From: Crocinitomicaceae bacterium
GTDB lineage: Bacteria > Bacteroidota > Bacteroidia > Flavobacteriales_G > Salibacteraceae
Direction of reading: 5' to 3'
Assembly (NCBI GenBank): GCA_002713215.1
Contig: PAVO01000055.1
Coordinates: 1 to 64,000, forward strand
Length of the DNA stretch: 64,000 bases
The position numbers were made by a program, and so were the translations under genes. Within the stretch, counting starts at the first letter, position 1. The number at the start of each line of letters is the position of its first letter. Under the pieces are notes generated by a model. That model saw only the letters and a program-made list of their open reading frames with translations. It had not been told where the DNA came from and did not search any database. This document shows positions 1 through 8,151 of the stretch, piece by piece.

Positions 1-80
1 TCAGCAACACGCGGACGCAGGAATGACGTTTCTTTTTAATTAGGTAATATTTCTAACCCACATTATTCTTTAATAGCGCC

Positions 81-818
81 TTAAATATTACTCACTACAT
101 TAAAAAGGTTGTGAGCAACGACCGACGGATATATACTTCCTGTTTTTTCCCTCATCCAGCAGAATATAGCCCCAAAAAAACCGGTTATGAGTATCGGTAT
201 TGCATTAAAGTGCAGTTCCAGGTTAGGGTCAATGGAAATTCCGTGTATGGCTCCAAATAATACCGTTGTAATGATAAATCCCCAACCAATTTTAGCGCCA
301 AAAAGGTTCCAGTTCTTTCCCAGGGATCGGTTGAGCAAGGTAAGGAAGATACCACGAAAAGTAAGCTCCTCAGCCAATCCCGGCATGGTGGACTGAAAGA
401 TGATGTATTCGGCACTTTTGGTTCCAAAGGGATCGAAAAAATAATGATAGGTAAGCAAACAAACCGCAATGACAATTGTACTGATCACCACTGGTTTTAA
501 TGAACCTGGATTCCATTGAAAGGTTAATCCAAACTCTTTAAGGGATATGGGTTTAAATGTAAAAACGAATGCCAATCCCCAGAAAATACTGGCGAGTTTA
601 ATCTGCCACCAACCCAACTCACTCAGGGCAAACACCCCAATATTTAAATACTTCTGGGCCAATACCATCAGCATGCCATTTAGAATAAAAACAGCAAGAA
701 AAATCAGAAAATAAGACCACACAACCTTCCTGTTGCGGATATATGCAACCAACACCAGCGGTAGCGCCAGGCTAGCTATTAAACCAAAAGTCAATATCCA
801 ATGTAACATCCCATACAC
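81..818 (-). CDS. CPBP family intramembrane metalloprotease
   Basis: This 245-aa multi-pass membrane protein belongs to the CPBP (CAAX protease and bacteriocin-processing, Abi) family, which cleaves or processes peptides within the membrane. Visible motifs are E150-E151-x3-R155, H192 in an FGAIHG segment, and H236/N240 in an HNLFN segment; together these form the family's predicted metal site. About six hydrophobic segments are visible, and the length is normal for the family. The ATG start follows no strong Shine-Dalgarno site. It is transcribed away from the plus-strand genes that follow and has no operon partner in the window. The substrate is unknown. In other bacteria members process prenylated proteins or give bacteriocin self-immunity, but nothing here points to one role. 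Confidence 0.88.
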   Translation of the reverse strand: MYGMLHWILTFGLIASLALPLVLVAYIRNRKVVWSYFLIFLAVFILNGMLMVLAQKYLNIGVFALSELGWWQIKLASIFWGLAFVFTFKPISLKEFGLTFQWNPGSLKPVVISTIVIAVCLLTYHYFFDPFGTKSAEYIIFQSTMPGLAEELTFRGIFLTLLNRSLGKNWNLFGAKIGWGFIITTVLFGAIHGISIDPNLELHFNAIPILITGFFGAIFCWMREKTGSIYPSVVAHNLFNVVSNI

Positions 819-977
819 GGTTTGAACTCAACATTGGCCCTTACGAATGTAGACATTCTCAACAATAACTGCCATTGAGTTTATTAGAACAGACCAATTA
901 CAGGTCGATTATATGTTTGCTTGAAAAAGGTAAATTTGAAGCTCTCGGATAGAAAATTAGTATACAGATCAGGGACT

Positions 978-1406
978 ATGATACGTACATTAAAGAGGTT
1001 TGGAATCATAGGTTTTCTATCAATACTAATCGTTGGATGTTTCCCTGTTAGAACCGATAATCCAGATAAAGCCTGGAAATATTGGTCAGGAAGCGAACCC
1101 CCTGCTGAGGTTGAACTTATAAAGGGCGAATATTATCAATCACCGCATTTTTCACTGGAATATGAGCTATTCTTAAAGTTCAAAACCAACAAAGAATGGT
1201 TTATTGAGTTTGTTACCTACAACAACTTGCGAATTGACACCATAGGTAACGACTGGACCCGTTGGACTGAACTACCCATTTGGTTCAATCCTAATCAAGA
1301 CTTTATAAAATATTCGGCTGATCAAGCTGATGAATTTGAACGCTCAAGGTACTTCTTCAATCCTGAGACAAGTGAAACATATATATATGAAACGGTTGGA
1401 ATGTAA
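978..1406 (+). CDS. hypothetical lipoprotein
   Basis: A small predicted lipoprotein of about 142 aa. An open frame runs back to a TTG at 921, but I prefer the ATG at 978. It is preceded by AGGGA at 971-975, and from it the protein begins with a positively charged run, a hydrophobic stretch and a lipobox ending at Cys21 (LIVGC). The mature part is rich in Trp, Tyr and acidic residues and shows no domain I recognise. Its gene stands alone, 110 bp before the aspartic protease gene. Function unknown; the location is probably the outer or inner membrane surface. Confidence 0.65.
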   Translation: MIRTLKRFGIIGFLSILIVGCFPVRTDNPDKAWKYWSGSEPPAEVELIKGEYYQSPHFSLEYELFLKFKTNKEWFIEFVTYNNLRIDTIGNDWTRWTELPIWFNPNQDFIKYSADQADEFERSRYFFNPETSETYIYETVGM

Positions 1407-1516
1407 TAATTTTGGGTGCCAGCCATTGAATTTGAACGCATTGGTTACAAAAAATGATAGTGTAAAAACGCATGTGGCTTTATCTGATCGATAGCGTGTT
1501 ATTAAATTAATGATTT

Positions 1517-2341
1517 ATGAAAAAGTATTTGATTGGATGTTTATTGATTGCCTTATTCTCAGTAACCAAATCGCAGACCATAATTTCTTTGTCTGATTAT
1601 GAAGGCCATTCAAAGCTCAAAAAAATTGCGGTCAAAATTGAAGGAGTTAATTACAATTTTTTGTTTGATACCGGAGCAGGTGTAACCTTAATTTCTCCGG
1701 AGGTTGCAAAAAAAATAAATAGAAGAGAATATGGCAGAAGCGTTGGTTACCGAATGCTTGGCGAAAAAGTTGAATACGCAAAATGTGATAGTGTAGAAGT
1801 TCTAATTGGAGATTATAAATTCTTTCATTCTACCGTAGGTGTTTGGGATCTAAACCAGGTATTGCCCAAAGGATGGCCCAAAATAGACGGCGTTATTTCA
1901 CTCGGCTCTTTTCAAGGTCAATGCGTTACACTTGATTTATCCGCGAATACAATAACGGTTGAATCGGATTCAACCTGTAGGACAAAAACCAATTCGATGC
2001 AACTGGTTGAATCCAGGTTTGTTAATGGGTTTACTGGTTTGGAAACGGGAATTTTTTTAAACCTGGATCAAGTGGGAAGGAAATGGTGGTTCTTAATGGA
2101 TTCTGGTAATCTGGATAAAAACAAGATCTCACATACAACTGCCAAAGAATGGAATATTAAATCCACTGCAGATAGTGGAAGGGTTGATATGGGCAACGTA
2201 AATTATAAACTTGCCGGAATTTCAAAAGATTTACCTACCGTAGCTGATGAAATAATTTATGATGGTGTGTTGAATTTTGACTTTCTCTCGCAAATTATTA
2301 TTACCCTATCGTTTGCCGAAGAAAAAGTATGGATAAAATAA
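1517..2341 (+). CDS. secreted retropepsin-like aspartyl protease, two-lobed
   Basis: A 274-aa exported protein with a signal peptide (about residues 1-19). The catalytic motif FDTGAG carries D51, followed by hydrophobic strands as in retropepsin-like proteases. A second motif, MDSG with D195, occurs in the C-terminal half. Each half also ends in a similar run: DGVISLG followed by VTL near 124-139, and DGVLNFDF followed by ITL near the C-terminus. The protein therefore looks like two fused lobes, where most bacterial members are single-lobed dimers. An active protease is likely in the periplasm or outside the cell; the substrate is unknown. It is followed 90 bp later by an unrelated hypothetical gene. 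Confidence 0.8.
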   Translation: MKKYLIGCLLIALFSVTKSQTIISLSDYEGHSKLKKIAVKIEGVNYNFLFDTGAGVTLISPEVAKKINRREYGRSVGYRMLGEKVEYAKCDSVEVLIGDYKFFHSTVGVWDLNQVLPKGWPKIDGVISLGSFQGQCVTLDLSANTITVESDSTCRTKTNSMQLVESRFVNGFTGLETGIFLNLDQVGRKWWFLMDSGNLDKNKISHTTAKEWNIKSTADSGRVDMGNVNYKLAGISKDLPTVADEIIYDGVLNFDFLSQIIITLSFAEEKVWIK

Positions 2342-2431
2342 ACGAACTCACGTTAGGATTTAGGGATGAATATTTAAAACCTGCAAATGAATATTGCTTG
2401 AATACTAATTGCAACCTACAATTACGCCAAA

Positions 2432-3097
2432 ATGAAAATTAAATTAGGAAACTATCAATCATACACCTTTTCTGAAGTAATGAAGTTGCAAGGAAACCAT
2501 GGAAGGTTTGTGACCTTCCAATGGATTATTCCATTGCCCATGTTTCTTCCGGTAAAGAGGTTATCCAACGTATACTTTATAGAAAGTGATACGAATATTA
2601 AAAGGTACGCCCGTAAGTATAATCTTTTAAACTACCTGTTTGGGTGGTGGGGCTTACCCTTTGGTCCCGTTTATTTATTTAAATCGATCCACCTTAATAA
2701 CCGAGGTGGCATAGATGTGACAGATGACGTCTATTTAAATTTAAATGAATCGGATTTTAAGAATGGAACGGTTGACATAATTAAAAAATCAACAATTTAT
2801 ATTCATCCCAAAAAGAGTGAATCGAAGGAATTTGAAAAAGTATTTAATGAGGTTATTACCAGTGGGATTATTAGTTCTCCGCCAATAATTGGCCTATACA
2901 TAGACACAAAAGAAAATGAGTCTCCTTACTATCTTATCGGAATAGATCAAGAGGTAACAAAAGAAATGGAGGAAAAAATATCGAAATCGATTTATAAGCG
3001 TTTCTACAAACAATTAAAATTTAATATCGTTGAAGTAGACTCCCTAGGTGAAAACAAGTCTAAATTCATACAGCAAGGACTTAAAATAAATCAATGA
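2432..3097 (+). CDS. hypothetical protein with GWWG-x-P-x-GP motif
   Basis: A 221-aa protein of unknown function. Residues about 68-90 hold a hydrophobic stretch with the order GWWGLPFGP, then an Asn-Arg-Gly-Gly and an acidic DVTDDV. Motifs of this kind occur in small membrane-associated proteins of several phyla, where the aromatic segment precedes a short loop. No signal peptide is visible. The C-terminal half is a mixed alpha/beta, Lys- and Glu-rich region. The stop codon overlaps the start of the archaemetzincin gene by 4 bp (ATGA), so the two genes are probably translationally coupled and may act together. I cannot assign a reaction. Confidence 0.6.
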   Translation: MKIKLGNYQSYTFSEVMKLQGNHGRFVTFQWIIPLPMFLPVKRLSNVYFIESDTNIKRYARKYNLLNYLFGWWGLPFGPVYLFKSIHLNNRGGIDVTDDVYLNLNESDFKNGTVDIIKKSTIYIHPKKSESKEFEKVFNEVITSGIISSPPIIGLYIDTKENESPYYLIGIDQEVTKEMEEKISKSIYKRFYKQLKFNIVEVDSLGENKSKFIQQGLKINQ

Positions 3098-3711
3098 TAA
3101 AACTCCTCTGGTTTGCCCTTTGTTTTTGTCTGCTCTCGTGCAACCAAATACAAGTAAATAAAATTGCCATTCAACCTTACGGAAATTTTAATTCTGCCAT
3201 AGTCGATACCGTTAAATCAACCCTGGAGCAGGTATATGGTGTGGAGGTGGTGGTTTTAGCCCCCTCCGACCTCCCCCAATCTGCTTTTATTAATATCAAG
3301 TCGCCCCGATACCGGGCTGATTCGCTTATCCAAATCTTACGAAGGGAAAAACCGGATTCGGTAGACTGTGTGATTGGCCTAACCAACCTAGATATTTCTA
3401 CTACCAAAACCGATCAGTGGGGAAACATTAAAGAACCGGAATCCAAATACGGTGATTGGGGCGTTTTTGGCTTAGGCTATCGACCAGGAGCCAGTTGCGT
3501 GGTTTCTACTCATCGTATCCAAAACTCCGATTACAAACTCTTTATCAGCAGGTTTAAAAAAATTTGCATGCACGAAATCGGGCACAACCTGGGGTTAAAA
3601 CATTGTACGGACGGTAAGACATGCGTAATGCGTGATGCAGCTGAAAAAATCAGTACGGTGGATGGGGTTGAATTGGAGTTGTGTGAGACCTGTTGGGCAA
3701 GGATTAATTAG
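3094..3711 (+). CDS. archaemetzincin family metalloprotease, predicted lipoprotein
   Basis: A 205-aa zinc metalloprotease of the archaemetzincin family. The active-site signature is complete: HEIGH, a Gly two residues on, then Cys, then CxM, and a CxxC exactly 17 residues after the Met, close to the C-terminus. The spacing between the first Cys and the CxM is five residues, where the family pattern is four. The N-terminus is hydrophobic and ends in LLSC, a lipobox at about Cys16, so this copy is predicted to be a lipoprotein; family members usually lack an export signal. It overlaps the previous gene by 4 bp. A decayed copy of its 3' end lies at 6424-6654. Confidence 0.85.
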   Translation: MIKLLWFALCFCLLSCNQIQVNKIAIQPYGNFNSAIVDTVKSTLEQVYGVEVVVLAPSDLPQSAFINIKSPRYRADSLIQILRREKPDSVDCVIGLTNLDISTTKTDQWGNIKEPESKYGDWGVFGLGYRPGASCVVSTHRIQNSDYKLFISRFKKICMHEIGHNLGLKHCTDGKTCVMRDAAEKISTVDGVELELCETCWARIN

Positions 3712-3756
3712 GCAAGAGCTTAGTTCGTAGGTAGGCCATGAATAATATATAACTTT
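3520..3756 (+). repeat. direct repeat copy A (3' end of archaemetzincin gene plus downstream flank)
   Basis: About 235 bp covering the last third of the archaemetzincin gene and some 45 bp beyond its stop. The same sequence, with many substitutions and small indels, recurs at 6424-6654. The match continues through the untranslated flank (GAGCTTAGTTCGT, then TAG, ATGAATAAT and ATAACTTTG blocks). The two segments therefore share ancestry as DNA; convergence of protein motifs would not explain the flank. Confidence 0.8.
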
Positions 3757-3900
3757 GAGTCCAAACCTCTGAATATAAACTTGCTACTCGCTAAACGATT
3801 TACCAAATTGGATAGACCATCCATAAAAACAATTACAGAAGGAATATTTCATATGTAAAAAAGCAAAACAGAGTTCTGATACTTATGATGAATTGAAAAA

Positions 3901-4932
3901 ATGAAAAACGTATTACTAGTAATTTTTGTTCTAATTGGTTCAAGTGTATTGGGTCAAAACCTTCAAAAGATTCTTGACCAATACAAAGACTCACTATCCA
4001 ATTACGGAATTGTTGCTTTGGTTGACAACGGGAAAAGTATCCAAACTGCTCAAATTGGTTGGGCAAGTGAAGAATCACCCATGCAAATTGATCATAGGTT
4101 TTGTATTGGTAGCGTGACTAAACTTTATACAGCAACCATTATCCTAAAACTAAATGAATTAAAATTATTAAGTATTGATGATAGCATAGCTAAATTCATT
4201 CCACCCCATAGGTTTATTGATGGTTCGATTACCATTCGACAGCTTTTGAATCATACAAGCGGTATCAAGGACATTGTGGACGCCAAACTTTCCAATGCTT
4301 CATTACTAGACCCCTATTTCGATTACTCAGAGAGCTATATTTTAAATCTCATTGACACCATTGACTTTGCTAAAGGAACAAAACATTCCTACTCAAACTC
4401 CAATTATTTTTTGCTGCGAAAAATTATTGAGCGAGTAACTGACAAACCCTATGAATCTGTATTGGATGAGCTAATCATAAAGCCATTAAACCTGACCAAT
4501 ACCTTTCCATATCACTCTAACAATATTGACTCATTAGCCCATCCAATTCTTGGCAAACAAGATTTTCACGACCTGCCTAAGATCGGAGTAAATCAAATTT
4601 CAATTGGAATCGGAAATGTTGTTAGCACCGCAGCCGACGTCAATGCGTTTATTCGTTCTCTATTCATGGACAATAGAATACTGAATTCAAACTCGTTAAA
4701 AACAATGACAACCTTTAAGACCTTTAACGAATCAACCGTTGGGTTGGGAGTATTCCTGGAGAATTTTGGTGGCAGAACCGTACAAGGGCATTCCGGACGA
4801 ACAATAAGTTATATTGCCTATGCTTTTGTTGACAAGCCTAAAAGAATAAGTTTTGTCCTCATTTGTAACAATGCCAATGATCCATACATTGACAAACTGA
4901 TTGAAAAGGTGTGTGATAAAGGAAAATGGTGA
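3901..4932 (+). CDS. serine hydrolase, beta-lactamase/DD-peptidase (class C) family
   Basis: A 343-aa exported serine hydrolase with a signal peptide ending near residue 19 (VLGQ). The three motifs of the class C beta-lactamase fold are present: S71-V-T-K74 (nucleophile and base), Y164-S-N166, and H297-S-G299 in place of KTG. The HSG form is typical of the esterase/peptidase branch (Pfam Beta-lactamase) and less so of true AmpC beta-lactamases. Likely roles are D-amino-acid peptidase, esterase or cell-wall peptidase in the periplasm. It opens a run of four closely spaced plus-strand genes (3901-6408) lying between the two archaemetzincin repeat copies. Resistance to beta-lactams is not implied. 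Confidence 0.85.
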   Translation: MKNVLLVIFVLIGSSVLGQNLQKILDQYKDSLSNYGIVALVDNGKSIQTAQIGWASEESPMQIDHRFCIGSVTKLYTATIILKLNELKLLSIDDSIAKFIPPHRFIDGSITIRQLLNHTSGIKDIVDAKLSNASLLDPYFDYSESYILNLIDTIDFAKGTKHSYSNSNYFLLRKIIERVTDKPYESVLDELIIKPLNLTNTFPYHSNNIDSLAHPILGKQDFHDLPKIGVNQISIGIGNVVSTAADVNAFIRSLFMDNRILNSNSLKTMTTFKTFNESTVGLGVFLENFGGRTVQGHSGRTISYIAYAFVDKPKRISFVLICNNANDPYIDKLIEKVCDKGKW

Positions 4933-4953
4933 ATACAAAAAATCTAAATTTCC

Positions 4954-5565
4954 ATGAAATACTGCTCAATCATACTATTTCTACTCCTTCCCATACTCCT
5001 CTTTGGTCAGAACGATTCCATTGAACTGGCCTTTGAAAAAGTTGAAATCGATACGACATCCGTTGATCCGTTTAAGGGTTCTTTTGAAGCTTCCTTCAAA
5101 TTGGATTACTACAATTCAACCGGTTATTCTTTTAGAGACCGATATTGGTATGAGGTAATCATTTTAGATTCGTTGGTTATCCTCAATTTTAAATCTCCCG
5201 ATAACGACGACTGGGATTATGTCAGTTATCAAAAAAGGTTCGTTCTGGGACCCGATGAACAAAAAGAAATTGAAGACCTGGTGATTGAATGTGGGATCAA
5301 ACAAAAAATTAAAGGCAGGCCACTACCACCGGCATCTGGTTATGGAGCCGAAAAGCTATTCATTGAAACTCCTGAATTAAAAGTTGCCGGTGGCCTTGTT
5401 TACGTGGCCATAGGAGACGGCTCTGAGCAGGATGATATTCGAATGCAAAAAGAAAGGCAACTTTCGTCTACCATTGAAGGAGATTACGATCGATTCTTTA
5501 AAGCACTTGAAACCTTGTTTAAGGATTTGAATTATTTGATAGAGTCTAAGGACAAGGAATTTTGA
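4954..5565 (+). CDS. hypothetical secreted protein
   Basis: A 203-aa protein with a clear signal peptide (MKYCSIILFLLLPILLFGQ, about 19 residues) and an acidic mature part. It contains an aromatic segment DRYWYEV and a central DDWDY run. I recognise no family. It begins 21 bp after the serine hydrolase and is followed by another small gene after 3 bp, so the three are probably co-transcribed. Function unknown. Confidence 0.6.
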   Translation: MKYCSIILFLLLPILLFGQNDSIELAFEKVEIDTTSVDPFKGSFEASFKLDYYNSTGYSFRDRYWYEVIILDSLVILNFKSPDNDDWDYVSYQKRFVLGPDEQKEIEDLVIECGIKQKIKGRPLPPASGYGAEKLFIETPELKVAGGLVYVAIGDGSEQDDIRMQKERQLSSTIEGDYDRFFKALETLFKDLNYLIESKDKEF

Positions 5566-5568
5566 CCA

Positions 5569-5961
5569 ATGACTAAATCCCAATATTTCCGACTGATTGA
5601 CACCACCATTAGTTTAGGGGTTGACCTTATATTCAATAGATTCAGCACGGTGAAGTTCAACCAATTTAAAAAGAATAAAGACACCATTGTACAAAATGGA
5701 AAGGAACTTTTATCTGGGTTTACCCAACTTCGAACATGTGAAATACTTGAATCAAAGGAAGTGGAGCAATTCAAATTAAGTCCATACGAAAGTTGGATAA
5801 GTCTTCCGGACAAGAACTACATGGGTAAAATCAAATCAACCAACAAGGGGAAAAATACTGAGAAGAGATTCATTGCTGATGTGATTGCCTATTTGCCAAT
5901 TTTAAAATCACAGTCAAATAACAACTTTTATAACATGGATACTAATAACAGTACAGTTTGA
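5569..5961 (+). CDS. hypothetical protein
   Basis: A 130-aa protein without a signal peptide, rich in Lys, Asn, Ser and Phe. It starts 3 bp after the previous stop, which suggests the same transcript. The C-terminus is low in hydrophobic content (a run of Asn near the end) and may be disordered. No family is recognised. The tight spacing to both neighbours supports a real gene, although the codon pattern is less convincing than in the flanking genes. Confidence 0.5.
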   Translation: MTKSQYFRLIDTTISLGVDLIFNRFSTVKFNQFKKNKDTIVQNGKELLSGFTQLRTCEILESKEVEQFKLSPYESWISLPDKNYMGKIKSTNKGKNTEKRFIADVIAYLPILKSQSNNNFYNMDTNNSTV

Positions 5962-5967
5962 AAATAC

Positions 5968-6408
5968 ATGCCTCGAATAAACGTTCTGGATACTAAAAAC
6001 GAGATCATAGAATTGGTCAAACAACGATCTGGCTACTCCAAGGTTAATGCAGAATCGGATATATTTCATGAGGTCGGTATGGTTGGTGATGACTTTCATG
6101 AATTAATAGAAGAATATGCCGAAAAATATCAGATAAATATGGATGACTACCTGTGGTATTTCCATGCTGACGAAGAAGGTCAGAATTTTGGTGGCCTATT
6201 TTTTAAGCCGCCGTATGACAGGGTCGAAAGAATTCCAATTACTCCCAATATGCTAGCTGAAATTGCAGTTATAAAAAAATGGAATATCAATTATCCGGAG
6301 CATACCCTTCCGAAATACCGGTATGATCTCTTAATCAATGCGATCTTTGGAACAATTGGTATTGGAATAGCCATATTCTTTATTGTTAGGTCTATGTTGG
6401 ATGGTTAA
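5968..6408 (+). CDS. DUF1493-like protein with C-terminal membrane anchor
   Basis: A 146-aa protein. The first 110 residues fit the DUF1493 pattern: an N-terminal helix, a DIFHEVGMVGDDFHEL block with paired Asp residues like the phosphopantetheine region of acyl carrier proteins, a central YLWYF segment, and a closing ITPNMLAEIA(V) helix. No Ser replaces the Asp pair, so carrier function is doubtful. Unlike most family members it ends in a transmembrane helix (about 122-142, IFGTIGIGIAIFFIV). DUF1493 genes often sit in accessory regions with unknown roles. It closes the four-gene run that begins at 3901; the spacing to the previous gene is 6 bp. Confidence 0.6.
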   Translation: MPRINVLDTKNEIIELVKQRSGYSKVNAESDIFHEVGMVGDDFHELIEEYAEKYQINMDDYLWYFHADEEGQNFGGLFFKPPYDRVERIPITPNMLAEIAVIKKWNINYPEHTLPKYRYDLLINAIFGTIGIGIAIFFIVRSMLDG

Positions 6409-6423
6409 CTTAATGCCCACAGA

Positions 6424-6654
6424 GAAACTCCCATTACAAGCTCTTTATCAATCGGTTTAAAAAATATCTGCATACACGAAATCGGCCACAATCTGGGACT
6501 AAAACATTGCGCTAACCATGAAACATATGTGATACGAGATACAGCTAAAAAACAGTACGCTTATGGGGTAGGAATTTGTGTAAGGCTAGTTTGGGAAGTG
6601 TTAAATAAGGTAAGAGCTTAGTTCGTGGGTAGACTATGAATAATCCATAACTTT
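6424..6654 (+). pseudogene. decayed 3' fragment of an archaemetzincin gene (repeat copy B)
   Basis: This stretch matches 3520-3756. Read in the right frame it still gives CIHEIGHNLGLKHC, but the CxM motif has become TYVI and the CxxC is gone. One extra base in the A-rich run before the HEIGH codons breaks the frame relative to the upstream LFI.RFKK segment. The match continues into the sequence beyond the former stop. It is the remnant of a second gene copy. It contains no functional ORF, and it fills most of the gap between the DUF1493 and DUF4062 genes. Confidence 0.8.
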
Positions 6655-6683
6655 GGCTACTAACCATTCTTACTCATCAATAA

Positions 6684-7706
6684 ATGAAAATTAAATATCA
6701 AATATTCGTATCATCTACATATGAAGATTTAAAAGAAGAAAGAGAGCTCGTTATTAAATCGATATTAGAAATGGGGCATATTCCAGTCGGAATGGAAATG
6801 TTTAGTGCAGGGGATGAGCAACAATGGGAATTAATCAAAAGCCAGATAGATGATTGCGATTATTATATAGTTATTTCAGCATTTCGATATGGTTCACTTG
6901 ATGGTGAAATAAGCTACACAGAAAAGGAGTATGATTACGCCGTTTCCAAGAATATTCCCACGTTAGGATTTGTAATCAACGAGGGGGTAAGTCGACCGGC
7001 AAACAGCATTGACAAAAATCAAAATAAAATAAAAAAACTAGAGCTTTTTAAGCAAAAAATTAGAAGTAAAATCGTAAGCTTTTGGAATGACAAAAATGAC
7101 CTGTATGGCAAGGTTTCAATTTCACTAATGAAACAGTTCAATACAAACCCAAGAGTAGGATGGGTCAAATCTTCGGAGCATGTCGGGCCTGAAGTCTTAA
7201 CTGAAATTTCCAGACTAAGTAATGAAAACTCTCTATTAAGAAGGACAATTAAAGAAATTGAGGATCAAATCGAAAAGGAGAATAAAGAGGCATTTCAAAA
7301 AATCTTAAAGACACTTAAACATAATAAGCGTAAATTATCTTTTCGTTATATAGGTAATTCAGATTTTGTTGATGAATCAGAGTTCACCTTATTAGAAATT
7401 TTTAATATCTTAGCACCAGAATTGGTGATAGAAAATTCTACAAAACATTGTATTCACTTTTTAGGTTTTATGTTAAGACTTGATAGGAGCAAAAAAATAA
7501 ACTCTAAATCGGCCATGCCAGTAAATCAAATTAGATCAATTCTGGCAGATTTAAATGCTTTGGAGATTATTCAACCTTCAAATAAAAAGCATAGCGTAAA
7601 AGATGACAATGAGTATTGGTCTTTAACTGATGAAGGAAAAAAATTATTTAAAGAAGTCCGAAGAGAAGTAATGGAAAAAAATCTTTCTGAATCCTCAGAC
7701 AAATAA
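6684..7706 (+). CDS. DUF4062 domain protein
   Basis: A 340-aa cytoplasmic protein. Residues 1-100 match DUF4062: YQIFVSSTYEDLKEERE, then GHIPVGMEMFSAGDEQQWELI, then a DDCDYYIVI strand and a YTEKEYDYA helix, a TIR/nucleoside-deoxyribosyltransferase-like fold. Residues about 170-205 form a coiled coil. The C-terminal 130 residues resemble a winged-helix-like domain (NQIRSILADLNALEIIQ, then YWSLTDEGKKLF). DUF4062 proteins are often found in bacterial conflict or signalling contexts, with the domain acting as sensor or nucleotide-handling module. It is AT-rich compared with its neighbours and is followed after 12 bp by a small gene. Function here is unproven. Confidence 0.82.
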   Translation: MKIKYQIFVSSTYEDLKEERELVIKSILEMGHIPVGMEMFSAGDEQQWELIKSQIDDCDYYIVISAFRYGSLDGEISYTEKEYDYAVSKNIPTLGFVINEGVSRPANSIDKNQNKIKKLELFKQKIRSKIVSFWNDKNDLYGKVSISLMKQFNTNPRVGWVKSSEHVGPEVLTEISRLSNENSLLRRTIKEIEDQIEKENKEAFQKILKTLKHNKRKLSFRYIGNSDFVDESEFTLLEIFNILAPELVIENSTKHCIHFLGFMLRLDRSKKINSKSAMPVNQIRSILADLNALEIIQPSNKKHSVKDDNEYWSLTDEGKKLFKEVRREVMEKNLSESSDK

Positions 7707-7718
7707 TATTCAACTCAA

Positions 7719-8054
7719 ATGAGAAAACCAATAGAAATAATAGAAAACCAAAAAACTAAGGTAGTCCTAGAATCAAACATTGAAGTTGAAGCAATACTAT
7801 CCATAGGTTTAGTGGAAGGAGGAGATTTTAGCCTTAAAATTGAATTTAAAAACCTACAGATTAATTTATTTAAACAATTAATCAATCTATCCAAATTACC
7901 AAGAGAAATACAAATTTCTAGTCCAGTATTCGAAAAGGAAAAACTAGCAATAACTCATATTGTAATTACTGATTTTGTAGCTAAAAGTGATTCTTCAATA
8001 TTTTGGAATTGTCTTTCAGATGATCCAAACTTTAATCTTTCTATCGAAAGTTGA
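7719..8054 (+). CDS. hypothetical protein paired with DUF4062 gene
   Basis: A 111-aa protein with no signal peptide or transmembrane segment, probably an alpha/beta fold of alternating strands and one amphipathic helix (INLFKQLINLSKLP). It starts 12 bp after the DUF4062 gene and shares its AT-rich codon use, so the two look like one transferred module. I recognise no family. Partner or regulator of the DUF4062 protein is the simplest guess from position alone. Confidence 0.55.
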   Translation: MRKPIEIIENQKTKVVLESNIEVEAILSIGLVEGGDFSLKIEFKNLQINLFKQLINLSKLPREIQISSPVFEKEKLAITHIVITDFVAKSDSSIFWNCLSDDPNFNLSIES

Positions 8055-8151
8055 TATTTGGTTAGGCGAACTCACCTAAATTCCAATTCCACTCCACCTT
8101 AAACATCCAAGACTCTCCCCTAATCACTTCTTTGAAGTAGAGAACAACCCC

